Shown: positions 23,418 to 35,440 of the stretch, piece by piece
Layout of the letters: each line of letters starts with the position of its first letter
Position numbering within the stretch: position 1 is the first letter of the stretch
DNA from: Budorcas taxicolor
Lineage: Eukaryota > Chordata > Mammalia > Artiodactyla > Bovidae
Assembly: GCF_023091745.1 (NCBI RefSeq)
Contig: NC_068915.1
Span: 32,108,001-32,172,000, forward strand
Reading direction: 5' to 3'
DNA length: 64,000 nt
Position numbers and translations under genes: made by a program
The notes under the pieces: model-generated
What the model saw: the letters and a program-made list of their open reading frames with translations, nothing else
What the model was told of the DNA's origin: nothing
Database searches by the model: none

Positions 23418-23593
23418 TACATATTAGGTACAACTCTTTGTGACCTCATGATTGTACCCCGCCATGCTCTTCTGTCCACTAGAGTGGGTTGCCAATCCTT
23501 TCTCCAGGGGATCTTTCTGATCCAGGGATTGAACCTGGGTCTCTTGCATTGCAGGCAGATTTTTGTACTGTCTGAGTCACCAGGGAAGCCCAG
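23418..23593 (-). mobile_element. Bov-tA SINE, degraded
   Basis: Inverse copy recognisable from 'gatccagggattgaacctgg' and 'caccagggaagccc'. The tail end is diverged and no clear target duplication was found. Confidence 0.75.
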
Positions 23594-23789
23594 GTAAAAA
23601 ATAAATAAGCTTCTGGGAAAGAAATTCCCCATTATCTCATTTCATTACAACATTTACTAATATCAAAAATTTTACTATGTTTATATCTGCCATCATACAT
23701 TAGAAAATAAATGAAAGGATTAAGTCTCTCTCTCTTCTTTACTGCCATAGTATCCTCAACAATATGGATGATGGCAGGCACAAATTAGG

Positions 23790-23840
23790 GGTGAGTGTGT
23801 GTGTGTGCATGTGCACACACAAACATGTACGTATGTGTGT
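23790..23840. repeat. (TG)n / (CA)n simple repeat
   Basis: Interrupted gtgtgtgtgtgtgcatgtgcacacac-like dinucleotide tract with local palindromic character. Confidence 0.7.
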
Positions 23841-24045
23841 GGTGAGATATGATTTGACGTGGTATTCATTCATTTACTAAGCATGTGATTTTTACATTAG
23901 TAACCTGACTCCCCTGAGCTTAAATGCCTCTTCCAAAAAGGATATATACATTTTATTTCCCTCTATCTTACCTTTCTTGCAAGTCTTCATGGCCACGACT
24001 ATTAATACACTGTCAATGTTTTTCCAGTTTTGAGTTCATCTTACC

Positions 24046-24349
24046 TGACATGGAACAACAGACTGGTTCCAAATAGGAAAAGGAGTACCTCAAGGCAGTA
24101 TATTGTCACCCTGCTTATTTAACTTATATGCAGAGAACATAATAAGAAACACTAGGCTGGAAGAAGCACAAGCTGGAATCAAGATTGCCAGGAGAAATAT
24201 CAATAACCTCAGATATGCAGATGACACCACCCTTATGGCAGAAAGTGAAGAGGAACTCAAAAGCCTCTTGATGAAAGTGAAAGAGGAGAGTGAAAAAGTT
24301 GGCTTAAAGCTCAACATTCAGAAAAGTTGGCTTAAAGCTCAACATTCAG
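24046..24349 (+). mobile_element. BovB LINE RT fragment, forward arm of an inverted repeat
   Basis: It encodes the RT palm region including the RYADDT catalytic motif, and breaks off after the LNIQK stretch. Its last 28 bp (24294-24321) are duplicated in tandem at 24322-24349. It then abuts an oppositely oriented BovB with no spacer. Confidence 0.88.
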
Positions 24350-25335
24350 TCGTGTCCGACTCTGCAACCTCATGAATCACAGCACGCCAGGCCTCCCTGT
24401 CCATCACCAACTCCCAGAGTTCACTCAGACTCACGTCCATCGAGTCCGTGATGCCATCCAGCCGTCTCATCCTCTGTCGTCCCTTTTTCCTCCTGCCCCC
24501 AATCCTTCCCAGCATCAGAGTCTTTTCCAATGAGTCAACTCTTCGCATGAGGTGGCCAAAGTACTGGAATTTCAGCTTTGGCATCATTCCTTCCAAAGAA
24601 ATCCCAGGGCTGATCTCCTTCAGAATGGACTGGTTGGATTTCCTTGCAGTCCAAGGGACTCTCAGGAGTCCTCTCCAACACCACAGTTCAAAAGCATCAA
24701 TTCTTCGGCACTCAGCTTTCTTCACAGTCCAACTCTCACATCCATACATGACTATTGGAAAAACCATAGCCTTGACTAGATGGACCCTTGTTGGCAAAGT
24801 AATGTCTTTGCTTTTGAATATACTATCTAAGTTGGTTATAACTTTTCTTCCAAGGAGTAAGCGTCTTTTATTTCATGGCTGCAGTCACCATCTGCAGTGA
24901 TTTTGGAGCCCCCAAATATAAAGTCGGACACTGTTTCCACAGTTTCCCCATCTATTTCCCATGAAGTGATGGGACCGGATGCCATGATCTTCATTTTCTG
25001 AATGTTGAGCTTTAAGCCAACTTTTTCACTCTCCTCTTTCACTTTCATCAAGAGGCTTTTTAGTTCCTCTTCACTTTCTGCCGTAAGGGTGGTGTCATCT
25101 GCATATCTGAGGTTATTGATATTTCTCCTGGCAATCTTGATTCCAGCTTGTGCTTCTTCCAGTCCAGCATTTCTCATGATGTACTCTGCACATAAGTTAA
25201 ATAAGCAGGGTGACAGTATACAGCCTTGACGTACTCCTTTTCCTATTTGGAACCAGTCTGTTGTTCCATGTCCAGTTCTAACTGTTGCTTCCTGACCTGC
25301 ATATAGGTTTCTCAAGAGGCAGGTCAGGTGGTCTA
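24347..25335 (-). mobile_element. BovB LINE, RT to 3' end, reverse orientation
   Basis: On the minus strand it runs from the LLRNLYAGQEATVRTG region, through GVRQGC and RYADDT, to the 3' end. Only a few indels break the frame (open stretches of 159 and 152 codons). Its 3' terminus joins the forward BovB fragment directly. Confidence 0.9.
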
Positions 25336-26880
25336 GTAGAGATGATATAATTAAAACAACCCCATATTTTCTGTCTCCTAGAGGTGAAACGTTTGTTTCA
25401 AGTACATTTCATAACTATTAAATAATATACAAAACAGAGCAAGATAGCTTATATTGCATGTCTCACTGCCATCTCAAACCTTATCCTAACCTCATCTGTG
25501 CATCCATTTACTGTTTCTTTCTATCACGAAATCCTCTTTACTCTGTTTACTTGTTCCACTAAACAGGTTTGACATTATTTGTCAACTGCATGAATGATAC
25601 TGACAAAGCAGTTCCATGGTTCCTTCTAGGCCTAAAGGACAAAGTGCCTGTCGTACATCTATGTCAGCTCAAGCAGCCGTCTTATAAATTGGCAGTTTGC
25701 TCAATGCAAGATGCAGATCTCTCAAGGGCAAGGCATAATTCTGCATAGTAATGATCATAATGTGTATAAAATTGTTTCCAATAATTTGAATGTTTATTTT
25801 ATTTTACATTTAATTTTTGTTCCCCCTTCTTCAATGAGATCAAGGGGCAAATAAATCAGGCTTGAGTTTAGCTATAGATACCTGCCTAAGATGAACAAAT
25901 TGCAAAATACTGATTTCCTATGGAAACTTTAGCAGGGTTAAGCATGACTTTGCCAAACATCAACTGGCAGTGATAGCAACATTTATAAGCCAGGTCTCAC
26001 CACTCAGAATTTGAAATAACTGCATGTAGTCTGAGATTTTAAACAATTACATATGTATTTTCTCTGCATGTATTTATACTTTTATATTAATTTTTCTTTG
26101 TCATAATCAGCAGCCTTAGATTATAAACTATCCAAATGTGGAGGACTTATCATCCTTTATCTATTTTTCTATCTGTCTATCCATTTTAAAAGCTTTACTA
26201 TTTTTGGTGTTATAAAAGCAGCTACTTTGCCTTTAAGATTCATATGGTATTCTATACCCTGAAAATCACTGGTTCTTTAACCTCCCAGAGGTGTTGGTCT
26301 GTGTATGGAATTACCTTACACATTTAATGAAGTCTTACTCATTTAGTATTTTATTGATAGCTGATTATGGAACAATAAAATTATCTTTAAGCAAGTATAT
26401 TTTCTTCAGTGACAGATTCTTCTTTATTTTCTCCTTTAGAATTCCATTTGTGTTGCATTTATAATGATATGCAACTTTATGCATGATCTATTCAAATAAT
26501 TTATTCTACTATACATAAGATAAACTAGACTATTGCAATCAGTGTTTACTCCATATGTTAAGATCTTTCAATGACTGTTTTCCATTGAAAAATTTTACCT
26601 CAAGATTAAATGAAATAAGTGGGCTATTATGATCTTTTCATCCCATTTCAGGACTGGTGAGACTTAGCCTACCTGTTGGCCTCTTTCTTTCTCCTCCTTT
26701 CCTTTTGGATGTGTGTCCCTCAGAAACTTTGACTACATTTTTGGTCAGAGAATATCAAGACTACTGTTGGAAAGTGTACTTTCTTACCATCAAGGCAAGG
26801 ACTTACTCATAAAAATCTAGGGGCTAGCATTCAGACAGAAATAATGAAAACATCTGGGATTTTTAACAGTGCATAGTAAG
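25336..26880. other. AT-rich intron, nothing recognised
   Basis: No gene or clear repeat is seen. Confidence 0.45.
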
Positions 26881-26884
26881 GCAG

Positions 26885-27050
26885 GTATAAGCACAAAATA
26901 TGGAGGCAGATTGCCTGTCTTATAATATACAGCATGACCTTTGCAAGGCTATTTATCTTCTTGTACCTTATCTTCTTCATCTATAAAATGGAGATAACAC
27001 TATCTACCTACAAGTGTATTATGACACTGAAAAGAACTTGTAATTAGTTT
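26885..27050 (+). repeat. MIR SINE
   Basis: 'catgacctttgcaaggctat...cttcatctataaaatggagataacactatctacct' follows the MIR consensus for more than 100 bp. Confidence 0.7.
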
Positions 27051-28770
27051 GAACAGTGATTCAATTTTTTATAAAAGATAAAATGGTTAAAATTTTAGCA
27101 TACTACTTAGTTTTAAAGAGTGGTGTTATAGATGCACTGTCATTTGACCCCCATTTAACACAGGTTTTGCTATTGTTATTGTTGACTGGACATCAAAAGG
27201 AAAAAAAATCAAGCATGACTTCTTTCTGAAAATCACATCCTAAAAATGATTAGATAACTACCGTTGGTCTACCACTGAACTCAAAACAAAACAAAAGTAT
27301 TTTCCTGATACTATTGTACAAAACTAGGGCTTAGTTTATTTTCAAACTCAGATGGTATCTTTCAAAGTAAATGCTCCAGCCAAACAAACAATTGTAACAT
27401 CTGTTCATACTGATGAAAACTTTAGGACCAACTGAGAGCCTTTATTAATTTTCAGCTGAAAAGTAGTTCATACAGTAGAGGAAAAGCATTGTCATAATAA
27501 GGATTTGCATATTAATAAGATGTTAATCTTAATTTGGAATATACAATATTAAAAAGTATACATATATATGTATGTATCTTCTAGAGCAATCAAATGACAC
27601 AGCTTGATGGATCTCAAGCATTTCTTAATCTTGGCTAACAATTAAAAACTACAAAAACAACAGCAAAAAGAAGTAGTGCTCAGTGAAGGACACACATTCA
27701 ACTGCTCTCTTATAAGTGTTTTCAAAATAGAACTCCTTTGTAGTGGAAATTTCTGAAAATGTCAGAGCTGATTGCAAACAAGCCCCACACACCTCACAGT
27801 AGGCTGAACTTGGAACCTCTTATTGTTCAGGAATATTAAAAGCAGTTGTTTTAAGATTTCACTAAACATTTTAACTAATGTTTTGTTGAATCATATCTGT
27901 TTGCAAATCATTAACTAGGTCAAGTAAAACAAAAAAGATAATTGTTTAAAACTGACACCTAAATACCTTCTTGGTTTATTAAAATAAATACATCACTTGA
28001 ATGTATGATTGCATAGTAAACTCCAATTCTAGATATCATTTTTTTCTATCAAAAAGATAAGAAAGCTGAATTAGCTTTCATTTTCAGAGAGAGAAAACAT
28101 GGTAAAACTCTGTAAAGGGTAATTTAATAAACAAGTTCCAATATGCCAAACAGTGAGGGGCAACAGGGCATACATTTCTATCTTCATTTTAGAGCAAAGC
28201 AATAACACGGTGCTGCCTCTTATAGCCACTGGGCAAATTTGTGAAGAAAGCTCTGTTACCCAAATTCCTTCATTTCGTTTTATAAAAGAGATAATCCTAA
28301 TTGGCTATTATCATTATAAGCAACCCCAGGTTACTAAAAATATCAATAGTTGATTTTCATTGTATTGCCTTAGTTTTATAGTTTTGAATACCAGGGTAAT
28401 AATGGTTTAAAAAAAAATGTTCATTATGCTCACAAAATTGAGCATGGCATTACTGTGAAAACATCACATACATTCAATAGAAATTCAAAGAGAAAAACTG
28501 TAAATGTGATTTCGACATCCAGCAAGTTTCTCAAGTGGCTTCAAGGTGTGATAGTCATTACCTTAGTGAATTCATCACCATCCAAGTTCAGACCATTAGC
28601 ATTGCAGACTCAGGAAGTGGTTATTATAACACTGGGCACTACCCCACCACTCATGCAGAAGCACATCAGCAAATTTCTGACTGGGATAGAAAGTCCTGAT
28701 GCAAATGTATTAATTTCCAGTGAGATCATATCCTTTTCATACATATGGGAATATGAGTAGCTAACATATT
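27051..28770. other. AT-rich intron, nothing recognised
   Basis: Frames at 28153-28353 and 28455-28760 are open but have no domain, splice sites or codon pattern that I can defend. Confidence 0.4.
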
Positions 28771-28774
28771 TTCT

Positions 28775-28850
28775 TTCTTTTTTAATTGAGCTATGATTGA
28801 CATAAAATTTATATTGAATAACATTTTGTAACAATGTATTCAATTGACCA
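28775..28850 (+). repeat. Old L1 (L1M-type) fragment
   Basis: 'tttaattgagctatgattga' resembles the start of an old L1 3' UTR. It is short, so this is tentative. Confidence 0.35.
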
Positions 28851-29107
28851 ACTGAGTCTTTCTCCAAGCTACTTTCTCCAGGTGGCCCAATATTGAAGCC
28901 AGTTAAAGTAGAAGGTTGCTTAGAGAACCCTGGAGTTAGATGACCCACATTTTCAATGGCTTCAGCCTAAGAAGTCTTGATATCTCCACCAAAACCCATG
29001 ATCTTTCCAATGACATTTATAGATGGGAAGGCACTTTTTGCCTTGTGGCAAGGTTGGCTGGGAAATGAGTTAGGAGGCTAATGCATTAACCCTGCATTAG
29101 ATGCTAG

Positions 29108-29802
29108 TTAAAAAGTTGGCTTAAAGCTTAATATTCAGAAAAAGAAGATCATGGCATCCGGTCCCATCACTTCATGGGAAATAGATGGGGAAACAGTGAA
29201 AACAGTGTCAGACTTTATTTTCTGGTGCTCCAAAATCACTGCAGATTGTGATTGCAGCCATGAATTTAAAAGACGCTTACTCCTTGGAAGAAAAGTTATG
29301 ACCAATCTAGATAGCATATGAAAAACCAGAGACATTACTTTGCCGACTAAGGTCCATCTAGTCAAGGCTGTGGTTTTCCAGTGGTCATGTGTGAAGAAAG
29401 CTGAGTGCCAAAGAATTGATGCTTTTGAACTGTGGTGTTGGAGAAGACTCTTGAGAGTCCCTTGGACTGCAAGGAGATCTAACCAGTCCATTCTGAAGGA
29501 GATCAGCCCTGGGATTTCTTTGGAAAGAATGATGCTAAAGCTGAAATTCCAGTACTTTGGCCACCTCATGAGAAGAGTTGACTCATTGGAAAAGACTCTG
29601 ATGCTGGGAGGGAATGGGGGCAGGAGAAGAAGGGGATGACCGAGGATGAGATGGCTGGATGGCATCACTGACTCGATGGACGTGAGTCTGAGTGAACTCC
29701 GGGAGTTGGTGATGGACAGGGAGGCCTGGCGTGCTGCGATTCATGGAGTCGCAAAGAGTTGGACACGACTGAGTGACCAAACTTAACTGAACTGAAGTTA
29801 TT
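29108..29802 (+). mobile_element. BovB LINE 3' part
   Basis: BovB runs from the VGLKLNIQ region to the 3' end (gagttggacacgactgag). An in-frame TGA near 29320 and a deletion near 29385 (after 'ggtcatgtg') break the frame. Confidence 0.92.
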
Positions 29803-30690
29803 TTATTTGCCTTAAAATGTCAGTGGATTGGTTTTTTACTGCCTATGGGAAAGTGAACACAAGTTTGGGTTTGGTAACAGTTATCACCTAAATATATATA
29901 CTCCAAAAGTGTTTTTTGAAAATGCATAATGAAGTACTTGCAAAGGGAGTACATGACATCATTTGAATGTGTTTTAAAAACTGCACTCACACATCAATGC
30001 ATCATCCTATGAGATTTTGAAATCATCACAGAAAACAAAATTCCATTTAAATCTTCATCTAAATTTATAGCATTAGTGAAATATAGTATCTTTTTCCCCC
30101 AAAGTAGATTCTTAACATATATAGCTCAAGTTTGATTTTAAGCAAATTATGAAATGGAGTTGTTTATTTTATATGGGACATATTATGGGACTCATCTTTC
30201 CTACTTCAAAAATAATACATTAATGAGTAAACCAAATTAAAAGTGGACATTTTGGAACTATACAATTTCTTCAACTTAATGCTCAAAACCATTTCTGAGG
30301 AGCAAATGATATCAAAATGATTGAAAAGGCCCTTGGGAAAAACCAAACTAAGCATCAGGAATAAAAAGATATCAGATCAAATAAAACAGCAAGCTCTTCT
30401 ATTTAGTCTTTTCAAAATAACTTCAAAGCAAGACAATAGAGCCAAAATAGTGAGGAGGGTGATGTGAACACATGAGAGAGGCAGAAGAGACAATGAAACT
30501 GAGCCAAAGAAAGCCATGGAAATGGTTGGCGGATGCTTGCCTCCTCCTCCACAAGAAATGCAGATCTCTCAATGCATCTGGCAAAGTCCAGGTTCAACCT
30601 GGAAATGTGAACAGCAAAAGCGTCCCTCTGCTTAAGAGAACTGAACCATAGGGAAGAAGTTAATTAGCATTCAACTAATAGGCCCCACAA
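29803..30690. other. AT-rich intron, nothing recognised
   Basis: No gene or clear repeat is seen before the motif array at 30.69 kb. Confidence 0.45.
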
Positions 30691-30832
30691 CTTGAGCACT
30701 CCCGATTGAGCACTTTTAAAAAGTAAGCTCTCAACTTATTTAAATATGAGGGAAGTTGAGCACCAGTTGAGCGCTTTCACAGCACGCTGAGAACTGATTG
30801 AGCTATTTTGAAGCACACTGAGCACTTTTCCG
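30691..30832. repeat. Array of degenerate TTGAGCNCTTTT motifs
   Basis: Six copies of a (T/C)TGAGC core, mostly followed by CACTTTT-like sequence, occur within about 140 bp (near 30693, 30707, 30757, 30767, 30798 and 30818). The spacing is irregular, so this is not a simple tandem repeat. Function is unknown. Confidence 0.5.
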
Positions 30833-31790
30833 TGTGAATTCTCAGCCAAATTTCCATACCCTCAACCCTCCCCCTGCCTACACAGCTGCTAATCAAGAGG
30901 TGCCTTCCTAGTATGAAATTCCTTTGCCAATTAAAATTATGTTTTAGCTTTTCAACTTTTATGTTTTGAAACAATTAAGAATAATAATAACATAATTAGT
31001 GAATATATGTTAAATTGAAGTTCCTTTCCTCTGCTAGTATCATTTGAGCCAATTTCACCCCTCAAGGATTCACATTAAATTTTGGAAATGAGTGTCCACA
31101 CAGAGCTGTGAGACTAAACTCAAGCTTAACTGCAGACACCACAAAGATTTTTCAGTGGTTTATTTCTCCAGGTGTTTAAACTTGGCCAGGAAGTGAAGCA
31201 ATCTGAGAGCGGGTCAGTTCCCTAACTCTTTACAATTGTGTCAGGGTTCTCATTCCAGCAGGTTCTCATCGATAAAAAAGAAACTGTTTTCATGATATGT
31301 AAGGCACAATTTTTTTTTTTTATGCTTTGCTTTTTCACAAATAAATGAAATAAAATGAATCATCGGTATTTATTGAGCATCAATTACATGTAGGTGCTGT
31401 GCAAAATGCTGATGGAGCATGAAATGTATAATAGTCCCTGACCTCGAGAAGTTAACCATTTTACTGGGAGGAATTATACAACATCCTGATCTATATTTTG
31501 ATATGGTAATTTATCTTCTAAAATTTAACATTCTGTTCTAATTTATTCTTTCTTTAGTCTTGATATTTAAATTATATTTTACCATTTCGTAGGGCATCAG
31601 TTTCCAGTCAGTTTCCTGGTGCCCACAGTCCAGTTTGGAAGGAGGTGGTCATAAATAATTAAAGAACAGACACCTGGAATCAGATACTGAATATAACAAT
31701 ACCGAGAAACGCCATGCTGGGAAGCCCTGTCCAAACAAACAGCTGACCTTCCAAGATAGCAGCTCTAAATTTCCAGTTGCACACAGAGGA
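30833..31790. other. Intron with poly-T tract and old repeat trace
   Basis: A T-run lies at about 31310-31322. An old interspersed-repeat motif (ggtatttattgagcatcaat...tagtccctgacctcgag) lies at 31355-31460, family uncertain. Confidence 0.4.
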
Positions 31791-31799
31791 AAGAAAACT

Positions 31800-31958
31800 A
31801 GAGGAACAGAATATGCCACCCCCAAATATACCACTTTGGCATAAGGATTATTCTGAGTTGAAAGCAACTGAGAAACAGCAGATGTAGGAAAAGCACTAAA
31901 AACAAAGTGTATATTTTTTAAAGGAAATTTACACGTATGAAGATTTTTATTTGTTAAG
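31800..31958 (+). repeat. Old ERVL-type LTR remnant, left part
   Basis: 'gaatatgccacccccaaata...ttggcataaggattattctgag' matches the start of the LTR-like copy at 15.07 kb. It is interrupted by a BovB at 31960-32460. Confidence 0.5.
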
Positions 31959-31959
31959 A

Positions 31960-32460
31960 TGTCAACAGTATATTAAAAAGCAGAGACATTACTTTGTCAA
32001 CAAAGGTCTTTACAGTCAAAATTATGGTATTTCCAGTAGTCATGAATGGATGTAAGAGTTGGACTATAAAGACAGCTGAGCACCAAAGAATTGATGCTTT
32101 TGAATTGTGGTGTTGGAGAAGACTCTTGAGAGTCCCTTGGACTGCAAGGAGATCCAATCAGTCTATCCTAAAGGGAATCAGTACTGAATATTCATTGGAA
32201 GGACTGATGCTGAAGCTGAAGCTCCAATACTTTGGCCACCTGATGTGTGTGTAGAGCCGATTCATTAGGAAAGACCCTGATGCTGGGAAAGATTGAAAGC
32301 AGGAGAAGGGGATGATAGAGGATGAAATGGTTGGATGGCATCACTGACTCAATGGACATGAGTTTGAGCAAGCTCTGGGAGATGGTGAAGGACAGGGAGG
32401 CCTGGCGTGCTGCAGTCCATAGGGTTGCAAAGAGTTGGACACAACTGAGCAACTGAACAA
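31960..32460 (+). mobile_element. BovB LINE 3' end nested in an LTR remnant
   Basis: A 5'-truncated, diverged BovB from 'agtatattaaaaagcagaga' to 'acacaactgagcaactgaac'. The flanking LTR-like sequence resumes afterwards, so BovB is the younger insertion. Confidence 0.9.
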
Positions 32461-33190
32461 CTCTCTCTGATAGGAAGATGACACTTTACAGCTCTTATCG
32501 ATGGAAAAGGCCCTGACTTTGAACCTGCAAAGCTAACCTTACTGAACACTTTTTGTACTATACTGTACCATACATTCCCATGCTTGCTATCTCCCCTCCC
32601 AGCAGGCCCTAATCCTTTTTCCTGTGTCTGGCTTCTTCTCCACACTTGGTTGGATGGCATATAAATCCTAAAATCCTCCTTGAGTCACATCTCTGTATCA
32701 TCAAGAGTGGGATGACTCTTAATCACAAGAGCCTCTTATGACTGGAGAAGGTATCAATTTAAATTTGCAAAACAAACCTGACCTTTGTTTACTGTACTTT
32801 TTCTGGCTACCTTCTTATAACTTGCCTTTCTCATACCCTTCTTCTGTTTCAGGTGAAGACAGCATTTAAGCACAAGTTCCAGGTAATTATTTGTTACTCA
32901 TCCCTGAATTATCCCCATGTATGTATGTGATGTACACATAAACATTTCAATAAACTTCTAGGGTTTTTTTTTTTTTCTTAATTTTTTTTTCTTATAGGGG
33001 TCCCAGCCAACCAGCTGAGAGCCTACAAGAATAGAAGGATAATACTTGTTTTCTTCCCTTGAAGTTTGTGACTAAGTCTGTTTTTTGTTTTCTTTAACTT
33101 GTTTGTTATGTTTTTGCTGTTAATCTCTGTTATCAGTTTGATGTTTGAAGCCTCAGGTGAGAAGAGGAAGAAAAGTTTTTCCCTCCCCTA
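32461..33190 (+). repeat. Old ERVL-type LTR remnant, right part
   Basis: It includes a promoter-like U3 with 'gcatataaatcc' near 32658, an AATAAA near 32950 and an end 'gaagaggaagaaaagtttttccctcccc' like that of the 15.5 kb copy. It may contain more than one LTR copy. The family name is not certain. Confidence 0.45.
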
Positions 33191-34630
33191 GAGAACTAAA
33201 CAAGGATTACTTATTCAGAGATGAGAACTGGGTATCTGAAATCTTATATCCTTGCTAATTTTAAACCAGGCTAATTCTCAATATGGATAATTAAAACAAT
33301 AATATTGGAAATAAATACATAAATATGCTCATGTTTTACCAGCTATTTTAATCTCCTCCAACTAAAAAAAAATAAAGTTGATTAAACTGAATATTGTTTC
33401 ATTTAATCTCTTCATGGAAAGTCTAGCAATCCACTGAGAAACGATAAACAGTAGACACTCTAAGGAGGGGATGGGTCGTTTGCTGAGGAGAATATTTACT
33501 TTCAGTTATGTTTCAAGAGATTATTGGTTAGGCAGAATGTACTGATTTTAAGATTGAATTTAACATGAGGCAAATACATAAACATTTGCAAGGAGAAAGA
33601 ATGCAATAGATAAGAAGGAAAATGTTTGATTCATCTTGGTTTATATGCCTTAGTCCTTATTTAAATCAGTTATAAGATGTCTAAAACCCTCAAAGCCAAA
33701 ATAAAATTTCACCTCAAAAATTTACCACTTAGTTAGAGCGTCTATATGCAATATATTAGCATATGATGTGAGATTTAAAGTTAAACCAATAGAGAACCTT
33801 AACCCCATGAAGCTTATAGTCAAAAGGATAACAATAATAATGAGAATGCTGGTAAAAGATTTTAAAAGATCCAAAATTCACAAAGATGTGTGACCATTAA
33901 ACAAAGCTAGAAAAACAAAGTTAATCAGTAGGGAAATTTAAAGGCCAACCTTTTGTTGATGTTTATTTTTTGCTTATCCTGTTGTCAGAATTCTGCTTTT
34001 TCAGAGTAAATATGAAGTGATTTTTGTGTTCCAAGTATACGCACATTTTAAGGAGCAATATTGTTTTGTTCTGGGGTCCCCAGCATGGCTTAGCTTCAGC
34101 CATCTCAACTGTTGTTTATGTCTGAAAGGCTGGCATGGTGGGATACTTGCTTAAGCTGCTTAATTAAAAGGAAAGACACCTGGACATTTGGAGACTCACT
34201 GCTAGATGACTTAGTTAGATCCATTCATTCTCCAAGGAATATGGTCCAACCTCAACAGAGAGCTCAGCTCTTAGGGGAGTAAGATTTAGTTTTGAGATCC
34301 TGCTGTTGAACTGCAGGAAGCATTTTGCTGTGGCCTGGAGACCCTGAACAGTGGTGTTGGCAACAGCCTGATGTGAGAGTGATATGTAAATTTTCCTAGT
34401 AGTAGCATCAGTCTGTAAGCGATCAGGACCCTGTGAGGCCTTCTCAGGAGAGACTCCTATCCATATCCTCTGCCTGCCTTTTACCTGTAGAAAAACATTC
34501 ATAAGAATAAATTCAATAATAGTAATAATAATAATAATAAATTTGATTTATTTAATGAGAATAAATTTAATCAGAGAAGTGAAGAAATGAAGAAAGAAAG
34601 GAAAACAGTCAATTGAGACAAAATAACAAT
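33191..34630. other. AT-rich intron; (TAA)n tract; possible ERV-linked segment
   Basis: An (AAT)n simple repeat lies at about 34515-34543. A minus-strand frame of 95 codons at 34215-34502 has a domain-free peptide. Its closeness to the LTR-like sequence at 34.64 kb makes an old retroviral interior possible but unproven. Confidence 0.35.
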
Positions 34631-34639
34631 TTAGCCATT

Positions 34640-35072
34640 AAACCAAGTTAAGGCTCTTCAGTTTTCCTCAATGATTACAGATAGTATTCTGAGCCATGTC
34701 CTTTGAGCTGTTTTGCAGACACTTAAGCCTGTACCAGGTGGAAGAAGTTAACTGTATGTGGCCCACAAGGGTGTAGACCCTAGACCAGCGGGAGACTCAA
34801 CCAGCTGGTTGAGGATGCTGACTCCCAATTATGTCACCACCAACCAATCAGAAGAATGTCATCGAGCTGATCATACTCTGTTCCTTGAACATTTTGAGAC
34901 TCCTCACTACCCCTTTATGAGCAGAACACACGGTCTTGAGGGCATTAGCCCACTGTGGCCTTCTTTGCCTGGCAAAGCAATAAAGCTAAATAGCTTTAGT
35001 TCTATTTCACCCAAAACTGTCTCTGAGATTTAATCTGGCACCTGGGAACAAAGGCCAAGCTTCAGTAACATG
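34640..35072 (+). repeat. Probable solitary class I LTR
   Basis: A CCAAT-rich segment (accaaccaatcag near 34848) is followed by an AATAAA signal at 34979-34984, then a U5-like end 'cccaaaactgtctctgagat...cttcagtaaca'. This R-U5 wording is typical of mammalian class I LTRs. The left edge and target duplication could not be fixed. Confidence 0.5.
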
Positions 35073-35327
35073 TCTCCAAGTTACATTTGGAGCAAATGGG
35101 TCATCAAGTAAACACCTCAATAGCAGAAACTTGTGGAAAGTGAAAAGAAATGGTAGGTTTTGAGAGACCCTTGGGGTCCTGCACTATCAGTTCAGAGAGT
35201 ACCAGAGTTCCAATAGTTTAGTTGGTGAGGATTAAGAGAAAATAACTCTTTTTCAACAGCTAATGTGCCTCCAGCTGCTGGGTCAAGAAACATGTTACAG
35301 TTTGAAATACAATGAGGTATGGATTAA
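35073..35327. other. Intron, nothing recognised
   Basis: Short unique-looking spacer. Confidence 0.4.
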
Positions 35328-35440
35328 TTGGGGCTTCTCAGGTGGCTTGGTGGTAAAGAATACAACTGCCAATGCAGGAGATGCAGGTTCCATCCCTGAT
35401 TTGGGAAGATCCCCTGCAGAAGGGGGATCTGACACTTCCA
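35328..35440 (+). mobile_element. Bov-tA SINE, 3'-truncated
   Basis: Only the tRNA-derived 5' half is present (ggcttctcaggtggcttgg ... ttccatccctgatttgggaag). It ends abruptly after 'cccctgcagaag'. Confidence 0.8.

Noticed and set aside
24103..24375. A 90-codon RT-like frame running across the BovB inversion junction, as a fusion gene
   Set aside because: The last residues come from the reversed BovB sequence; this is a read-through artefact of the rearrangement.
28835..29060. Coding-looking minus-strand stretch suggesting a retrocopy fragment
   Set aside because: Some codon-like wording, but I could not match a parent gene, it has a stop near its start and no poly-A or target duplication was found.
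34215..34502. A 95-codon minus-strand frame as an ERV env piece
   Set aside because: No env, gag or pol motif visible; kept only as a question beside the LTR.
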